Shown here: positions 1 through 13,100 of the stretch, piece by piece
Numbering within the stretch: the first letter of the stretch is position 1
Layout: each line of letters opens with the position of its first letter
Assembly: GCA_936440205.1 (NCBI GenBank)
Contig: OW387139.1
Coordinates: 28,298,378 to 28,362,377 of the forward strand
Source: Lepidonotus clava
Taxonomy: Eukaryota; Annelida; Polychaeta; Phyllodocida; Polynoidae
Length of the DNA: 64,000 nucleotides
Direction of reading: 5' to 3'
Translations under genes and position numbers: made by a program
The notes under the pieces: generated by a model
The model's database searches: none
What the model was told of the DNA's origin: nothing
The model's input: the letters and a program-made list of their open reading frames with translations, nothing else

Positions 1-261
1 CAAGTTTTTCATTTTTAAAGATAGATAGGGTCTATGTTCCGAAAATGGGAGTCCTTAGCAAATGATATTAGTCAATAGTTGATATATTTCTCTAGCTAAT
101 GGTCTAAGTTGGATATGACTGCCATGTTCTAATCATATTTTATTACCAATTTACCTTATGGAGGATGGTATAGTTATTTGTATTACTTGTCATAACTTCC
201 TATATAACAAGCACAAACAGATGTAGATTTTTGAGCTGGTGAAGCTCCCACAATTTATAGC

Positions 262-389
262 ATAGACCCCATGCCAGTCCCGAAGTTCCGGTCGATCCTT
301 AAGCATTGCGCCTATGGGACCGGAACTTCGTTTTTGGCTAAAATCCGCGCGAATTATCGGGGTTTCGGCGCGACCGGCACGGGGTCTAT
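262..389. mobile_element. Small inverted-repeat element (MITE), 128 bp
   Basis: The ends are near-perfect inverted repeats: atagaccccatgccagtc on the left matches the reverse complement of the right end (atagaccccgtgccggtc). TA borders both sides, as expected for a Tc1/mariner-type insertion. The interior also folds on itself (cgaagttccggtc against gaccggaacttcg). It has no coding capacity. Confidence 0.6.
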
Positions 390-439
390 AGGGACTAAAT
401 TTGTAGTGATATGTTGGTAAACTATTAAAATTTTTGCAG

Positions 440-620
440 TCTTATTTTTCTATCCTATTCAAGAAAACCCTTGCTCTTAAAGGCACCCATCACAAAGATC
501 GTGCCTTATTTCCCAAAGTATCCCCAGGACAAGCATCCAGAGCCCCTCCAGGGGGTAGGGTCGTTAACAGGGCGGTCCTGGCAGGAGGACACTCTGATGT
601 GGACCCCTTGGTAACATTAA
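440..620 (+). CDS. Possible terminal exon of a gene entering from the left
   Basis: A good acceptor (tttttgcag, ends 439) is followed on the plus strand by a frame of about 57 codons. Its later part looks protein-like (KIVPYFPKYPQDKHPEP, then SLTGRSWQEDTLMWTPW) and it ends with TAA. A second frame is also open (434-643). I do not recognise either. The segment is more GC-rich than its surroundings. It could equally be non-coding. Confidence 0.22.
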
Positions 621-720
621 TTAGCACTGATAAGGCCTACTGAAACTCTCAGATATGCCAACTTGGGCGAGTCGGAGTTTGTCCTCTCTTCTATATAATC
701 TCGTTGTTCATAGTCATAGA

Positions 721-916
721 CAGTGGTGGACGTAAGTTTAAAAATCGAGTGGCCACTCGGGCCCCTAGCTTTCCAAATCTAGGGGCCCTCATATATACTA
801 GTCTTTGTTATTCATGATTTCCTTGGGACCAGTCGGGTCCCTAGACCAGAAAATTCAGGCGGCCCGACCTGCTTTTTAAGGGCCTCGGGCCCCCGGTTAA
901 CTTATATCCACCCCTG
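721..916. mobile_element. hAT-like MITE, about 196 bp
   Basis: The termini are cagtggtggacgtaagtt and, inverted, caggggtggatataagtt, the CAG-g-GGTGGA style common in non-autonomous hAT elements. The interior carries short GC-rich palindromes (aggggccc, cgggcccc). No clear 8-bp target duplication remains, so it is probably old. Confidence 0.55.
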
Positions 917-1177
917 AATTAGATCTATTCAGTGATATAATTAAATCTAAAGCAGTAACGAGTATTGTCTCAGTAAAGCTAGTAAATTTGAATCCACAGG
1001 TCGTCTTTATTGCAATAGACCTAATGGTCTATTATAATTTCTATGTTCAAAAAAATAAAGTGAAAAAATGATAGGCCTAGATCTATCAGTCTACTACAGT
1101 AAAGACAGTTGTTTTGACTTCCGCTTTATTGATTTGGTTGAAAAAAAGAAAGTGCAGCTGTGATAAATATGGCCTAC

Positions 1178-1244
1178 CTTGCTCCAGTTCCAGCATTGCC
1201 TCCAAATCGTCTTCATATTCACGATCAAAGTCATCCCCCATCAT
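1178..1244 (-). CDS. First coding exon of a gene leaving the window (CHTF18-like N-terminus)
   Basis: Read on the minus strand, two tandem ATGs (1244 and 1241) open a frame of 22 codons plus one base that ends at a good splice donor (AAG|gtaggcc, intron from 1177). The peptide is very acidic: MMGDDFDREYEDDLEAM, then LELEQ. From memory, human CHTF18, the large subunit of the alternative clamp loader that loads or unloads PCNA, has a similar start (DDFHNQFAAELEVLAELE). The promoter just upstream carries E2F-like and YY1-like sites, which suits a replication gene. The rest of the gene would lie left of the window, and I found no convincing second exon in bases 1-1,170. Seen: ATG, open frame and donor. 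Inferred: the family. Another acidic N-terminus is possible. Confidence 0.45.
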
Positions 1245-1330
1245 AAATTTGTGTAGATATACAAGTGAAGCACCAAATAAACTACGATTGATTGTTTTGC
1301 CAAAGTGTCAAAGCCAAACTTTAATAACCC

Positions 1331-1358
1331 GCCGCCATCTTGAAATTTTCGCGGGAAA
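1331..1358 (-). promoter_or_regulatory. YY1-like and E2F-like promoter sites
   Basis: GCCGCCATCTT (1331-1341) is, on the minus strand, AAGATGGCGGC, the YY1 motif often found at transcription starts of housekeeping genes. Five bases away, TTTTCGCGGGAAA (1346-1358) matches the E2F consensus. Both lie about 90-115 bases before the minus-strand ATG at 1244, so the start is probably near 1,335-1,345. This is motif reading only. Confidence 0.5.
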
Positions 1359-1559
1359 TCGGGAAGGCCGCTGACAACATCCATAATCAACTCGAAGACA
1401 CTCATGCCAACCCCACCTGTGTCAGTATGTTAGCTGCGTATTGATGTTACATAATTTCTGAGGAGCATTTTTTTCTACTAGGTTAGGAAAAAATCCATTT
1501 TTCTTCTGATATTTCTTTATTTTTATTGATATACGTGATTTTTACTATGCGTTTTCATA

Positions 1560-1617
1560 ACACTAGATGGCGCATCAATCATCAAGTAAGCATGGTACCG
1601 CCATCTGGTGGTATAAT
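1560..1617. repeat. Short foldback repeat
   Basis: Inverted arms ctagatggcg and cgccatctgg enclose about 30 bases. This may be the remnant of a very small inverted-repeat element. Confidence 0.3.
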
Positions 1618-2232
1618 CTATAATTAGGGCTGACTCTGACCAGTATTTGAGAAGTGACCAAAAATCAATTATAATGCACGTATCGCAAATGGCCTGATGT
1701 AATAGATATATCTAACATTAACAATAGATCTATTGATCTAATACTGATAAGACTGTAGATCTAGTATTTTTTTAAATCTAATTTCTGAATAAGCATTAGT
1801 GTGACAGATTTAGACATCGATTCTATGGGCATGCATCAGAGAATTTAGAAACATATTTTATTTCAAACAATGATGGTTGCAAAGCAACTGATAATCTCTC
1901 GAGATCTAAATAGGTCTAGATCTATATTTAACAGGGAAAACACAAAAACAATAATTCTTATTGAGGGATAGAAATGTTCGTGTGAAACTCCTGTAATGAT
2001 ACCACAATTTGTAACACTTCGATGCTTGTAAGTGTTTCAACATTTAGACCACGGCCTGCATTAAATTTGATTAAATTTCTCTTCTTTTTCTTCTTCAAAT
2101 TTTTAGCTAAATTATGAAAAAAAAAATTCTTATGTTTTTTGTTGTTTCTGTAAAAGTTGTTTTTTTTGCTGTGAATGTAACATCTCGCCACGTCTCATCC
2201 ATAAATTTTGACAAATATATTAGCTTCTTTAT

Positions 2233-3071
2233 TATAGAGTAGGGGAGCCAATTTTCGCGCACTAAGGGCAGGAAATTAAGGTGGAACAGAATATTATGAT
2301 GAAAAAGTGAGTTAGATTTTTCTTTTTCATCTTAATATGCTGTGATAACGCCTACAAATATAATCATGTAAAGAATACTAAATAATTGTAAACAAGAGAT
2401 ATACGAAAAATAATAAGAAATACACATATTTGTGCATTATCAATAAGTGACAAACGCATTAATTCGCCCAAATAAAAGGCACAAAAAGTATTAATCAACT
2501 TTTTGGTTGATAATACTTTAGGAAAATCTCTTACAAGTATATAGAAACATGCTTCGAATTTTTTTTGGCATTTTTATATGAAAAAAACGGTTGAAAATTC
2601 GGAAATTTCGGAAAAATATGTCAAAAAATGCGCGAAAACTGGCAACAGCCTGATTTTCTGTCATTAGTTTTCACGCAGGGGTCTATTTTGAAAATTGTAC
2701 ATATAAAAATGAGTATGTAATTTGTAAATGATGTTATATTACTTTAAACTAATGTCCACAAAAATTAGGGTGTTTTGCTTGTCCCTTTCTTTTAAAAAAT
2801 CGTATCCTGGTTTTTAATTAAGAAAATATTAATTTATAAGGCCCCAGACGTTTTCCCTAATATTTGTAATCATATAACCTGTTTTGGCCTCTGAAACACA
2901 CAATTTTCAATAAATTATCATGAAAATTGGCAAATACCTTTGTTATAACGCTCTTATGGACATAGGAGCATAAATGGATCTGTAGGACGTGAATTGAAAA
3001 AATGCGTTCATAAAAATGCGTAAAATGCGCGAAAACTAGTGATGCGCGAAAACTGGCACCTCTACTCTATA
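2233..3071. mobile_element. Non-autonomous DNA transposon, about 840 bp, with 28-bp inverted ends
   Basis: The left end tatagagtaggggagccaa and its continuation ttttcgcgca match the inverted right end (tatagagtagaggtgccag, ttttcgcgca) with few mismatches. TA lies at both borders. The interior is AT-rich with no credible protein. It holds an extra internal copy of the terminal motif (gcgcgaaaactggcaac, near 2,629), which suggests rearrangement or nested insertion. The autonomous partner is unknown. Confidence 0.65.
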
Positions 3072-4182
3072 GACTATATAACGTCTCTCGATTTTCCCTT
3101 CCTATTGTCTATTCACACACGCATAAACTTGAATGTAATGGTCTCTCATAATTTATTTTGTCATTGTCAAATTGTACAAAATGGTACGTACATGTATAAG
3201 TTACAATCTACCAAGGTAACCAGTATACATGTGCATTTGCAAGAGTCATACCAGATTGGTCCGACGACACCCACATCTTAATTTTACACATTCAGGGGGA
3301 AGGACAGAGGAAGACTTTGATATCCTTCTGACAGATAATTTCAGCAGACCTAAATATTGTATTGGTGGGTAGACTAGCATGGCTGACATAGGTAGCGACT
3401 TAGGCCTGCATTGTTTTTTCCATTCTTTGCATTCATAATTACACACTCTTCGACACATCGAATGCTCCATCCACATTTGCTATTATAAAGTATTATTCGT
3501 GGCCGATTTACCTGTATTCGTCGTCTCGCATTAGAAAACCAAGGCACCTTACACTTGCGTTTAGGCTCTGCCGTTTAAGCAATTCTTTCAAAATTATTAA
3601 ATTTCCCGGTTACTAGACACACCTTACCTATCTCATAATGTATTCTAAACTGTTATTACAGTTAACTGGTTAAGGTAGCCTCAAAACTACCTAATAATAT
3701 GAAAAGAATGTACAAAATCCTAAAGGCAAGTAAAACTTGGATGTATAGGAGCAAAATAAATAGAAGCAAGTAATCTTCGTTTAAATTGCCTGGCCTTACA
3801 CAATTCACACATTACCGGTTATAACAGATTCCACATCCCATGAATAATATATTTGCACCCTAATGTACTGATAATATCGTAATGACAAGTGAATATATAC
3901 AACTGAGGTGATTTATTATGATAGGTTAATGAAATGAGATCTCTTGATTACATTCATCTTCTAAACAATTACGAGCATTTGAAAGAAAGCACTCTTTGGC
4001 TTAGGATACTGCCTGACGCAATAATATAACGGAAATTACATTAGTGAGGTCCATATACACCATATTCAGGGAAACGAACATCTATGATTTCTGGCAGCTA
4101 TAAATACACGATGCACCATGAAAGTACGAATGCGTTTGACACTTAATACAATCTGTAAAATCGTCCTAAACAAATAACTTAT
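3072..4182. other. Intergenic and 3' flank of EFL1
   Basis: AT-rich sequence with no convincing exon. On the minus strand an AATAAA (tttatt at 3,912-3,917) lies about 270 bases after the EFL1 stop and could be its polyadenylation signal. Confidence 0.4.
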
Positions 4183-7100
4183 TCATTTATTTCTTGAGAG
4201 TGTACGTTGCTTTTCGCCGAACTCCACTATCTTTTCATTCACTTTTAGACCTTTCCTTCGCCTGACGTTGTTCATGTAGACCCGTGCCGTGTTCTCCGAG
4301 TCAGCCTTCTCTCCGAAGTGAGCATACTCCTCCTCGGTGGTGGGCACCCAGAACGGATCCACATCCAGTGTCTAGGAAAAAAGAGCAAATATTGTTTTTA
4401 AGAGGTTTTCTCAGCAATCTTTGCTAAAAATTGATCACTATGGAAACTTGACGAAGAAATTATTTTGGCTACTATGAATGTTGGGCTAAGACTGAATTTC
4501 TGATAAGGTGGTGGCTTTTACTGCTCTGTCTTAATGGTACACACTGTAAGGTGAATTATTTTACATGTGATTTCCTATCTTCAACACTACCTGTTGTTAA
4601 TTTCTCGGATATTTGTACGGCTCACAAAGCAGTATTTTAGTACATGCACACATTACCATATATTTCATAATTGTTTCTGTCATCTCCTTAATCTAAAGAA
4701 GGCTATATATTACGAAAACGATCATTATTTCTGAACAAGTGAATTTCCCCCTACCTCCCAGTGAGTAAAGCGGAGCTGGGGACTGGCTAGACCGCTCGTT
4801 CTTTTCCGCGTTTCTTCTGCGAAACCGAAACTTTCGATAACTGGCAATACAGCAGTCACTTTGAACAGAGAGGAGCCTTCCAGCAGCTCCTCCTGCAGGA
4901 TCCGTCCCTGACGTTTCCCAATGACTGCATACATTTTACCTACAAGAGAAAATGTGATTCAGATAGGATTAATACCACTAACATAGGTAAACACATCTTT
5001 TTCACAGAATGTTAATTCCCCCCTCCCGAGAAACGATATAGTTGATTTTGGAAATGTGAATCGCCTTTTTTATGACAGGGAGTTGGTAGTTCATAGAGTA
5101 CAAATCAGTCGATGCCTCTTGGTGAATATCAAATCGAACACATTTCTGAACTTTACTTAGAAAAGCTGTTCTTATTTTGTTAATATTTTTCTTAAAAACA
5201 AGGAACGAAATAATTATGAATGTTGTGTCATCCTACTTAATCATTAAGTAGATGACATAATATCATCTAAAATAGATTTATTGTCCATACATAAAAATAT
5301 TGCTGTATCTTTACCTAGTACTTCTGTGGTGACCTGAATGGTGCACGTGTACATGGCCACCATGAGCCGTTGGGGCTGGGCCTGGAAGGCCCTGCGGAAG
5401 GCCTCCTTACTGGTGGACATGAGCTGACCGCTGTAGGGGCCGTGCGCTGACCGCTTGGACGACACCCCGGACAGCATGCTGCTCGTGTTGGACGCCGTCT
5501 CGTCCTCCTCGTCACTTACCGCCGCCTTCTCCTCCACGGTCTGCGCCTCTTTGACGGTCACACTGGAGGACTGGGTGTCTCCAGTACCACTGGAGACATC
5601 CCCGTTAGTGCTACAGGAGGAATCAGTTTGTAAAGAGGACGCAGCTTCAGCTACACACTGACTGAGATCTGTTTTACTTAGGTTGGGTTTGAGAGTTTTT
5701 GAAGCTTGTTGTATGGACAATGCCTGGAGTTCGTCGGTGGGTACCACCACGTCCCAGCCTTCCACCGCAAACCCCACCCCTCGGAGCTGTTCATTGCACA
5801 GTGGTCCGGCCAAAGTGGCCATCTGGAACCCGTTATTAATACTGTTATCACTATCCCTGAGTTTCCCTGATCGGGATTCTTCCAAACCACTCCAGATGTT
5901 GGGCCGGTCGTAGCCGTTCACTCTGTTCAACAATATATTCGGTCCGTCCGACCTGGGCCCGAAGGCCCAGATCTGGTCGACGGCGTCGGCCCACTGTTTG
6001 CCCGCCGCCTCGAACTCCTCCCGTAACCGAACCTTGAGCTCCTTGAGCGCCACCTTGGTCTCAGTGTTCATCCTGGCGCCCCTCTGCAGGTCGCTGCGGC
6101 CGGCAATGTGCGCCGTGGTGTGCTGCACCAGGGCCCTGAGCAGCTCCTTGTGCTCGTCGAGCAGCAGGGTGACCTGCTCGGGCAGTGGGAAGGCCCTGAC
6201 CCGCAGCGTGGCCTGTTTGTTGGGCGTGGTCAGGGTGATCAGCTCGGGGTCCTTGTCCTCCTGCCCCACCTCGTCCTGGGCGTCGTCCTCGCCGTTAAAC
6301 TTGGGGTCCTCCCTGATGGTCTGTTTGATGATCGCCTCGTTCACCATGTCCGTTTTGGGCGGCACGATCACTGTTTCCCGGAATGGCACGATTGGCGCTG
6401 ATCGCGTTACTTCAATTTTAGCATACCTGAAATCACAACATGATGTACTTAACACTTCTGGGATAGTGTTGAATAATTGAAAATTTTGATTGTACTCTAA
6501 CAATGTTGAAGTTCATTAACAATCTCAAAGGCATGCATAGACTTCATGAGTAATTATTCATAACAATGTTAAAATAAAATAGCTGATTAAATAGACTTCT
6601 AACGCAAATTGATAAAGCTGATTGAATATAGGAATCTTGACCTGGGTCCGGAGGCCCAGATCGACCAGATCTGGGCCTTCAGATCCAGGTCGGATGGACC
6701 GAATATAGATCTCATTGGAAGATCTTATGTTACTTGTCGGAAGTGGACAAATAAAAAAAAATAAAAAAATGTCTTTAACTAAACTTCGCACGCAATTTGG
6801 TAAAGTCGATTAACATTATGAATTTTGATCTACTCTAATCTTTAAATAAATTCTACTGATTTGTATTTGTGTTGGTCTACTAAGTCTGAAGACGAATACT
6901 CACTGTTTCTGAAGGTCATCCAGACACTTCTGGAGGTGCACCTCCCCGGCGGCGATGATGACGTGCTCCCCCGTCTCCTGGACCAGCACCTCAACACTCG
7001 GGTCGCTCTGGTTTAGTAGCCGCATTCCCCACATGAGGGCGCCAATGTCGGCTAAAAAATGCAATTTTTGTATGAGTGATTCATACATCAATTTCCATCC

Positions 7101-10100
7101 CAAAAATATTAGCAATGACAGATATAACCGCCTTAGAGTTTCTCAACTTGGCACGTTAACTTTTGTCTTTATTTCCTTCCTTTTTTGTGTGTGGGTTTTC
7201 TCTATATAAATACTTTATTCTTCACGATTTTGAGCACTATTTTGAGAGCGTAATTGGTGCACTAGCTTTATCAAAACCCGGCAGTTGTGTATTAATGATA
7301 GTAGTGAAATCAGCGGCCAATTACTTTTCACCTCTACCTGTGTAGTCAGTGATGTTGAAAGTAGGATCTATGACTTACTGGCATGCTTGGGTTCGACGGC
7401 CACCCTGACAATGGGTGCGGCCTCAAAGTACATCTCGGTGAAGGAGGGGCAAGCCACCGTGCTGGACAGGGTGGCTGACTTGAGGACATGCTCGTCTAAT
7501 CCTCCCAACCCTGGAGAACAATGTCACACATGATGGTTAGATGAAATTACCTATATAGTATGTACTGATTACATTTATACATTTTCTGTGAAGTAGAAGA
7601 AAGTCTGTGCCTTTTTGTAGTAGGTCAAATCAATATTACCTACATTATTCTACCACGTGACTAAACGTATGCAATACTACATCTCACTTTGATGCTACTC
7701 ACTTCACTTTTACTATGTGATATCCATATATACCTAGAACGTTTCCAGCAGGGACCTCGTCGAGGGCCTCCAGTTCCCGGCCCATGAAGAGGAACAGGTC
7801 GTCCGGGGTGGTCACGGTGATGTGGAATCCGCTGTTGAGCTGGGCCACCGTCTTATCACTCTCAATCTCACCACCACTCGCCAGCTGAAAAAAGATAGGT
7901 GCGTAGTTGATATATCATACACGTTTATCTATTGTAATAATATTAGTTTACTGAATCGGTGAACTCAGCAGATATCTTCATATTCAGATATATGCATGTT
8001 TCACAACAGTTTTTTGTGTAGGTGACAAAAGTTACAGTGTCATTTCAAATGAGGTCGCTGATCCGAGCACCTCTTCACAACGTCCCTCGCAACTATTTCA
8101 TAATTAATTTCAAAGTTTATAATTCTCAGTTACGTACCAAGTCTAGAGCCTTGGCCGGGTCGTGTTTGGGCCCCAGGACGTAGATCTTCTGTCCCCGTTT
8201 GACGGTTCCACTAAAGACGCGGGCAAAGGCAACAAACACTTGTTCTGTGGTGTAGACGGGTTTCTTGGTCTCCTCTGCTTCGGACACCCCATTACTCTCC
8301 GCACCTGGGGAAGAATGCGGATACATGAAAGATGTGTTATAGGAGAAGAGAACAATTATTGTTAGTGTACGCACTCTTTACGTATTTAAACATTTGTACG
8401 GCTTTTCAGTGGTATTTGAGACTGTGAGTGGAAAATTTGATAAACCTATGTGAATGGTCATTATGGATTTAGGCATAAGAGTATACTTATAATGAGATAT
8501 ACCGTATGATAAAAGCTGACATAGAAAAAAACATTACGTTTCTGACGCTCTCTTCACTGTCATAAGAGGTTAAGTACTAGACATCTAAAGATTTCGGCCG
8601 GAGACCGGCCGATGTTTTGGCAGGGACTCTTCGAACACCAACCCGGTGAGGGAAAGATTTTCTAACAATAAAATCCAGGGTCCCAGTAAATTCAATATGC
8701 AACATAAGGACCCCCCTCCCCCACTACCCCCCCCCCCCCCCTCCCCTCCCCACTGTGGGGGTGGTGTGTAGTAGTCACTGGTAGTGGTGGTTGTATATAG
8801 ACACCCCCTCCGCTCACCCGTGACTCACCTGCCATGGCCACACTCACTGGTCACTGCCTCAACCCCCCCCCCCCCCCCCCCCCACCTTGGCACCCCTGCC
8901 ATACGGTTCTGTGGTCCACTATAGGGTGGTGGAAGGTGGGGGAGGGGGAGGGGAAGGGGGAGGTGGAGGGTGAGAGGGGAGCCAGTCAAGGCCAAAGGAT
9001 ATTTCATTTTCTGTTTCTTAGTTTGCCCTTACTAAAATTGAAATTAAAATCGATTTGACAAGAAAATATGTTACATAATTAAGTAATGATAAATCAAATG
9101 CTTATCAATAAAAATAATTTGAAAATTTATACTTAAGCGTTTGTCAGATATAACTACATGAGTACATTTATTGGAAACAACAAATTAATATTGTTTTCAG
9201 GGCAACTTGGGCTTTCCAGTCTCTCAAATTGGACATACCTCTATATATAGGAGCCATGGGCAGTGGATGTCAATCACTGATATTTGTCCCTCCTACCTCT
9301 ACCACCAGTGACCAATGAGAAGAGACTTGAGTGGAGGCCCCACAGACCACCACCACTGGGGGTCAGAGAGGGCACACCAATTAAACAATTGAACTATTGT
9401 TAATGTTTGATTTAAGACTGCGTAATGTTCGTGTATATCCAAGTCTTCATGAGTCGTTTATCCAGAATGCCTGAGTAATTCAGACTGCGTTCAAAGTTTG
9501 TCCGTCCACTTCCCAATAGTTCAAAAGAAATGAACGATGAGGGAGCTTCTTAATATGAAAGGGTTTTTATTCAATAAACATCTCATCCCGAGTCAAAGCC
9601 ACCATGTATAAGTCTTCATCAGTCCACCTCCCATCTCCTATCAGCAATCAACCACATTTAGAACACGAGTGGCTCCAACACCTTCTAGACCATTCTAGTA
9701 CTCAGCTCTATCACAATCCTATGTCCGAGGTAGTTGATATTGGTAAACTCCAGTCTGTTACACGGGAGCCGATGTACTTACTCCAGGTATAACTCCTTGG
9801 CTAAACTTACTTAGCTGATGTTCTCACTAAACTAAGTGACTACTAACTCCTAACTAACTGCTCGCTCCCTACCTTGCAGCGCCTTTTATACTGGTCAACA
9901 GGTGGCGCTAGGAGCGCAAGATATTTCTTCTAGAAGTAGACTAGAAGTAGACTTGCTAAGCCTGATCCTTGATGGATTATATGACACGAGAATATATTAA
10001 AAGTGCTAAGCTATTAGTACACAATTACATGGTCCGCCGCCCTACTACAATGGACCCAATTCAAAAACAGACCTATACCTTTGTTTTGGCAGGGCTTTCA

Positions 10101-13100
10101 AAGGTACTATAGTCCACACTTGTATTACCCTGCCAAAACAAAAATGCAAGAAAGGGATGACTAAAAGTCACATGACCCTCACCATTCTGGAGGCCGTTCT
10201 CACACAGGGGCGTGCCGTTGGTCAGGGCCGTGTCCGTCGGTTCGGTCGGCGTCTCCCCCGCCAGGCGGGCCGCGTGCCTCTGCCGTGCCTTCTCACGACG
10301 GTCTGCGATCTCTATTTGAGTCAATGGTCTGAATGAAAAATAAAATGTTTTATTTCTATTGAAAACTGAATACGTGACGTGCTTTGCGACAGATAACCTC
10401 ATTTAATTTCATAGGGAAAATATACATGCTTTTCATATAGCACGTCATACATATCTTTTAGAAGCTGCTGGATAAACGGTAAGCAAATTGATGGTTATTT
10501 ATGTCTAAAGATCAGCAACCGTGGCAAGTTCAGTTGGCTACTTACTTTTGTCTGTTACAAGGTAGGGCACTTTTATCCATGGGGCACATCTTTGAAACGA
10601 AGACTATCACAGGTGCTTCATCTGATGAGCTACAGGCAAGGAAATCTGAAGAAGAGAAGTAATTAATATATTAAATATACAAAATAAACTCTGACAATTA
10701 GTAAATGTTTGACTGCAGTGGAGAGAAGACACTTTTGAGAATCATACATGTGGTTATCTCCCACTTAAATCGTAATGCGATGCTTTTCCTATCTATCAAA
10801 CGTATACAGTGACTGATGTTCACCTTCTCTGAGTCGTTGTGTTTCTGGTGGCAGGGAGTCAAAGCTGCGGGTGTGGGGACACAGTAGTTTCTCCACCCGC
10901 TCCACGCTCATGTTGTCAGGGCTGGGCAGCTGGTCAACGACCATATCTACAAGTAAAATTAACACGGCATGATTGACAACAATTTTTTGACGAGAATGTG
11001 AGAGCTGTATAAATTTCCTTGTATATTTTTTGGCGTTATTTCTTATTGAGCTAACGAGTCATGAGAACTGAAAAAATAAATATTGGAAGGACGGAGTTTC
11101 ACGACACATTAACAAAATAATTCTAAATATAAGACAACCCACACACCTCATATCAAAGTGAACAATACTAGCATTAGTACAATGCTATAACTGAAGGCGA
11201 TGAATTACCACATCTCTAGTCCTTACCGAGAATGGCTGTGGACAGAGGGAGCCACTGCCCACAGATGGCCTGGAGCAGGACGTGCGGGTCGCTCTGCCGG
11301 GAGTCACGGGCCGAGATCTTCAGGTTTAACGACTTCACAATTTTGTCGATCTTTTCCTTGTCTCTGAAGAAGCAAAGCAAATAATTTAAAAAAAACATCT
11401 CAGAGGTAATGTTTCCCCTTCAACAATCCCCTTTTTGTATAAAATCTTGGCCAGTATGGGAACCATAATCATTAATGAATTAACTTTGTCACTTTTATAT
11501 ATAGGTATACAGCACACATTACATTAATCGTCTATGAGAGACAATTATTAATCACAAATTTGATGTAAATATTACTGTAGGTTGCATCACGTACTTGCGG
11601 GTGACGGCCTCGTAAACGGCCCACAACTGCTCCAGGACGAATTGCACAAACAACGGCTTTTTACCCTTTGCCTGAAAGACATATATCGTACCGTTAAATG
11701 GCAAGTTTACGATACTTTTCGTATCAAATTTTGTGAAATATTGTGGGAATGCATACTATTAAATACAATCGAGCATGTAACTCACTATTCTTAGACAAAC
11801 TCTTCGTTCAAATACCGCTTAGAATAGATGTGGGTAGTTTATCATTTACTTACCTGGGCACCTTTCCGAATTCGTTTTGTCTTCATCTCTAGGTAGAAGT
11901 CGCCCCATAAAGTTTTCTTCAGTACCTCAGATTTCACACCCAGCTTACTCGCCCACTGGTCGGCGAAGTGGTCAATACTGGATAAAAGAAAAGGAAGGGT
12001 CAATGTTGGCCAAGGAATAATGGGTTAAAGCCTTTAAGGAGATGCAAGCTGGACTAAATATATGAATACATAATTCACTATAAATAAAGAGGAAAACGTC
12101 CTTTCTAATTTTGGGACAGATTACGCTAACATACGATAATGCAGGGACCAAGAAGTTATTAACCAAAGAAAAAAAGAGTTGGTGACCGGTCTGAAACGCT
12201 CGTACCTGAACCCCCAGCAGTCGAGGGCACTGCCGAAGACAACGTTGCCCTGGTCAGGTGAGAAGTAGATGTGGGAGTCGTCCACGTCCTCCAGACCGGC
12301 GCTCCAGTCATACACCTTATCGTCGGCTGGTGGGGTGCCGCTCTCAGACACACGCTTCTTTCTCTAGACAGAAAAGATCAACAATTTTATTGAGATAAAA
12401 AAATCGTTTTGATTCTTAAAAAGTCGGAACTTCATCGAATAATTGCTGGACGTTTTATCTAAATATTTACGAGGGGTCTTTTGTTTACCACCCTACTTGT
12501 GGTCCATTGGCCAACTTCTAGGATTAAGAAATTTCCGCCAGTATAAAAACATTATAAACCTGTTAAACTCCTGACACTTTTGGTAATTATTCATGTCAGA
12601 CGATTTTTCGACAACCTTGACAGCTTTAAGAATATTAAGTACCTAATAGGCTTGTGTAACTTACTGCACTGGTTTTCTCCATAACTTCTGAGGCAAAGAG
12701 CTCACCGGTAACGGCATTGACCTGGAATAGAGAGAATGAGTATGCAGGCCTAAGTAGGAACATCAAGTTATGAAGTATTTCTTAGCATACCCATTAAACC
12801 ATTTTGATATTAAAACAAATAGATATGATCCTGATAAGGGAATCGATTAGGATTGCCATACCAGAAGTAATTCTTACAGCTTTATGTATAACCATTAATT
12901 AATATTCATGTAAATTACTGGTTGTATAAATTAGGACAGGTACAATACACCACCAATGCTGCCACCTGTGTGGTTATGGGTGTTACCACTAAGGGTGACC
13001 ACTAAGGCCACTTCCTACCTATACACTGCTCCATGTTCAACGTTTTTCTCCAACGCTCAATTAATAAATTGGGGGGGGGGGGGGGGGGGGACAACAACAA

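Noticed and set aside
5998-6480. 160-aa plus-strand frame
   Set aside because: Antisense shadow of the large EFL1 exon 5315-6426.
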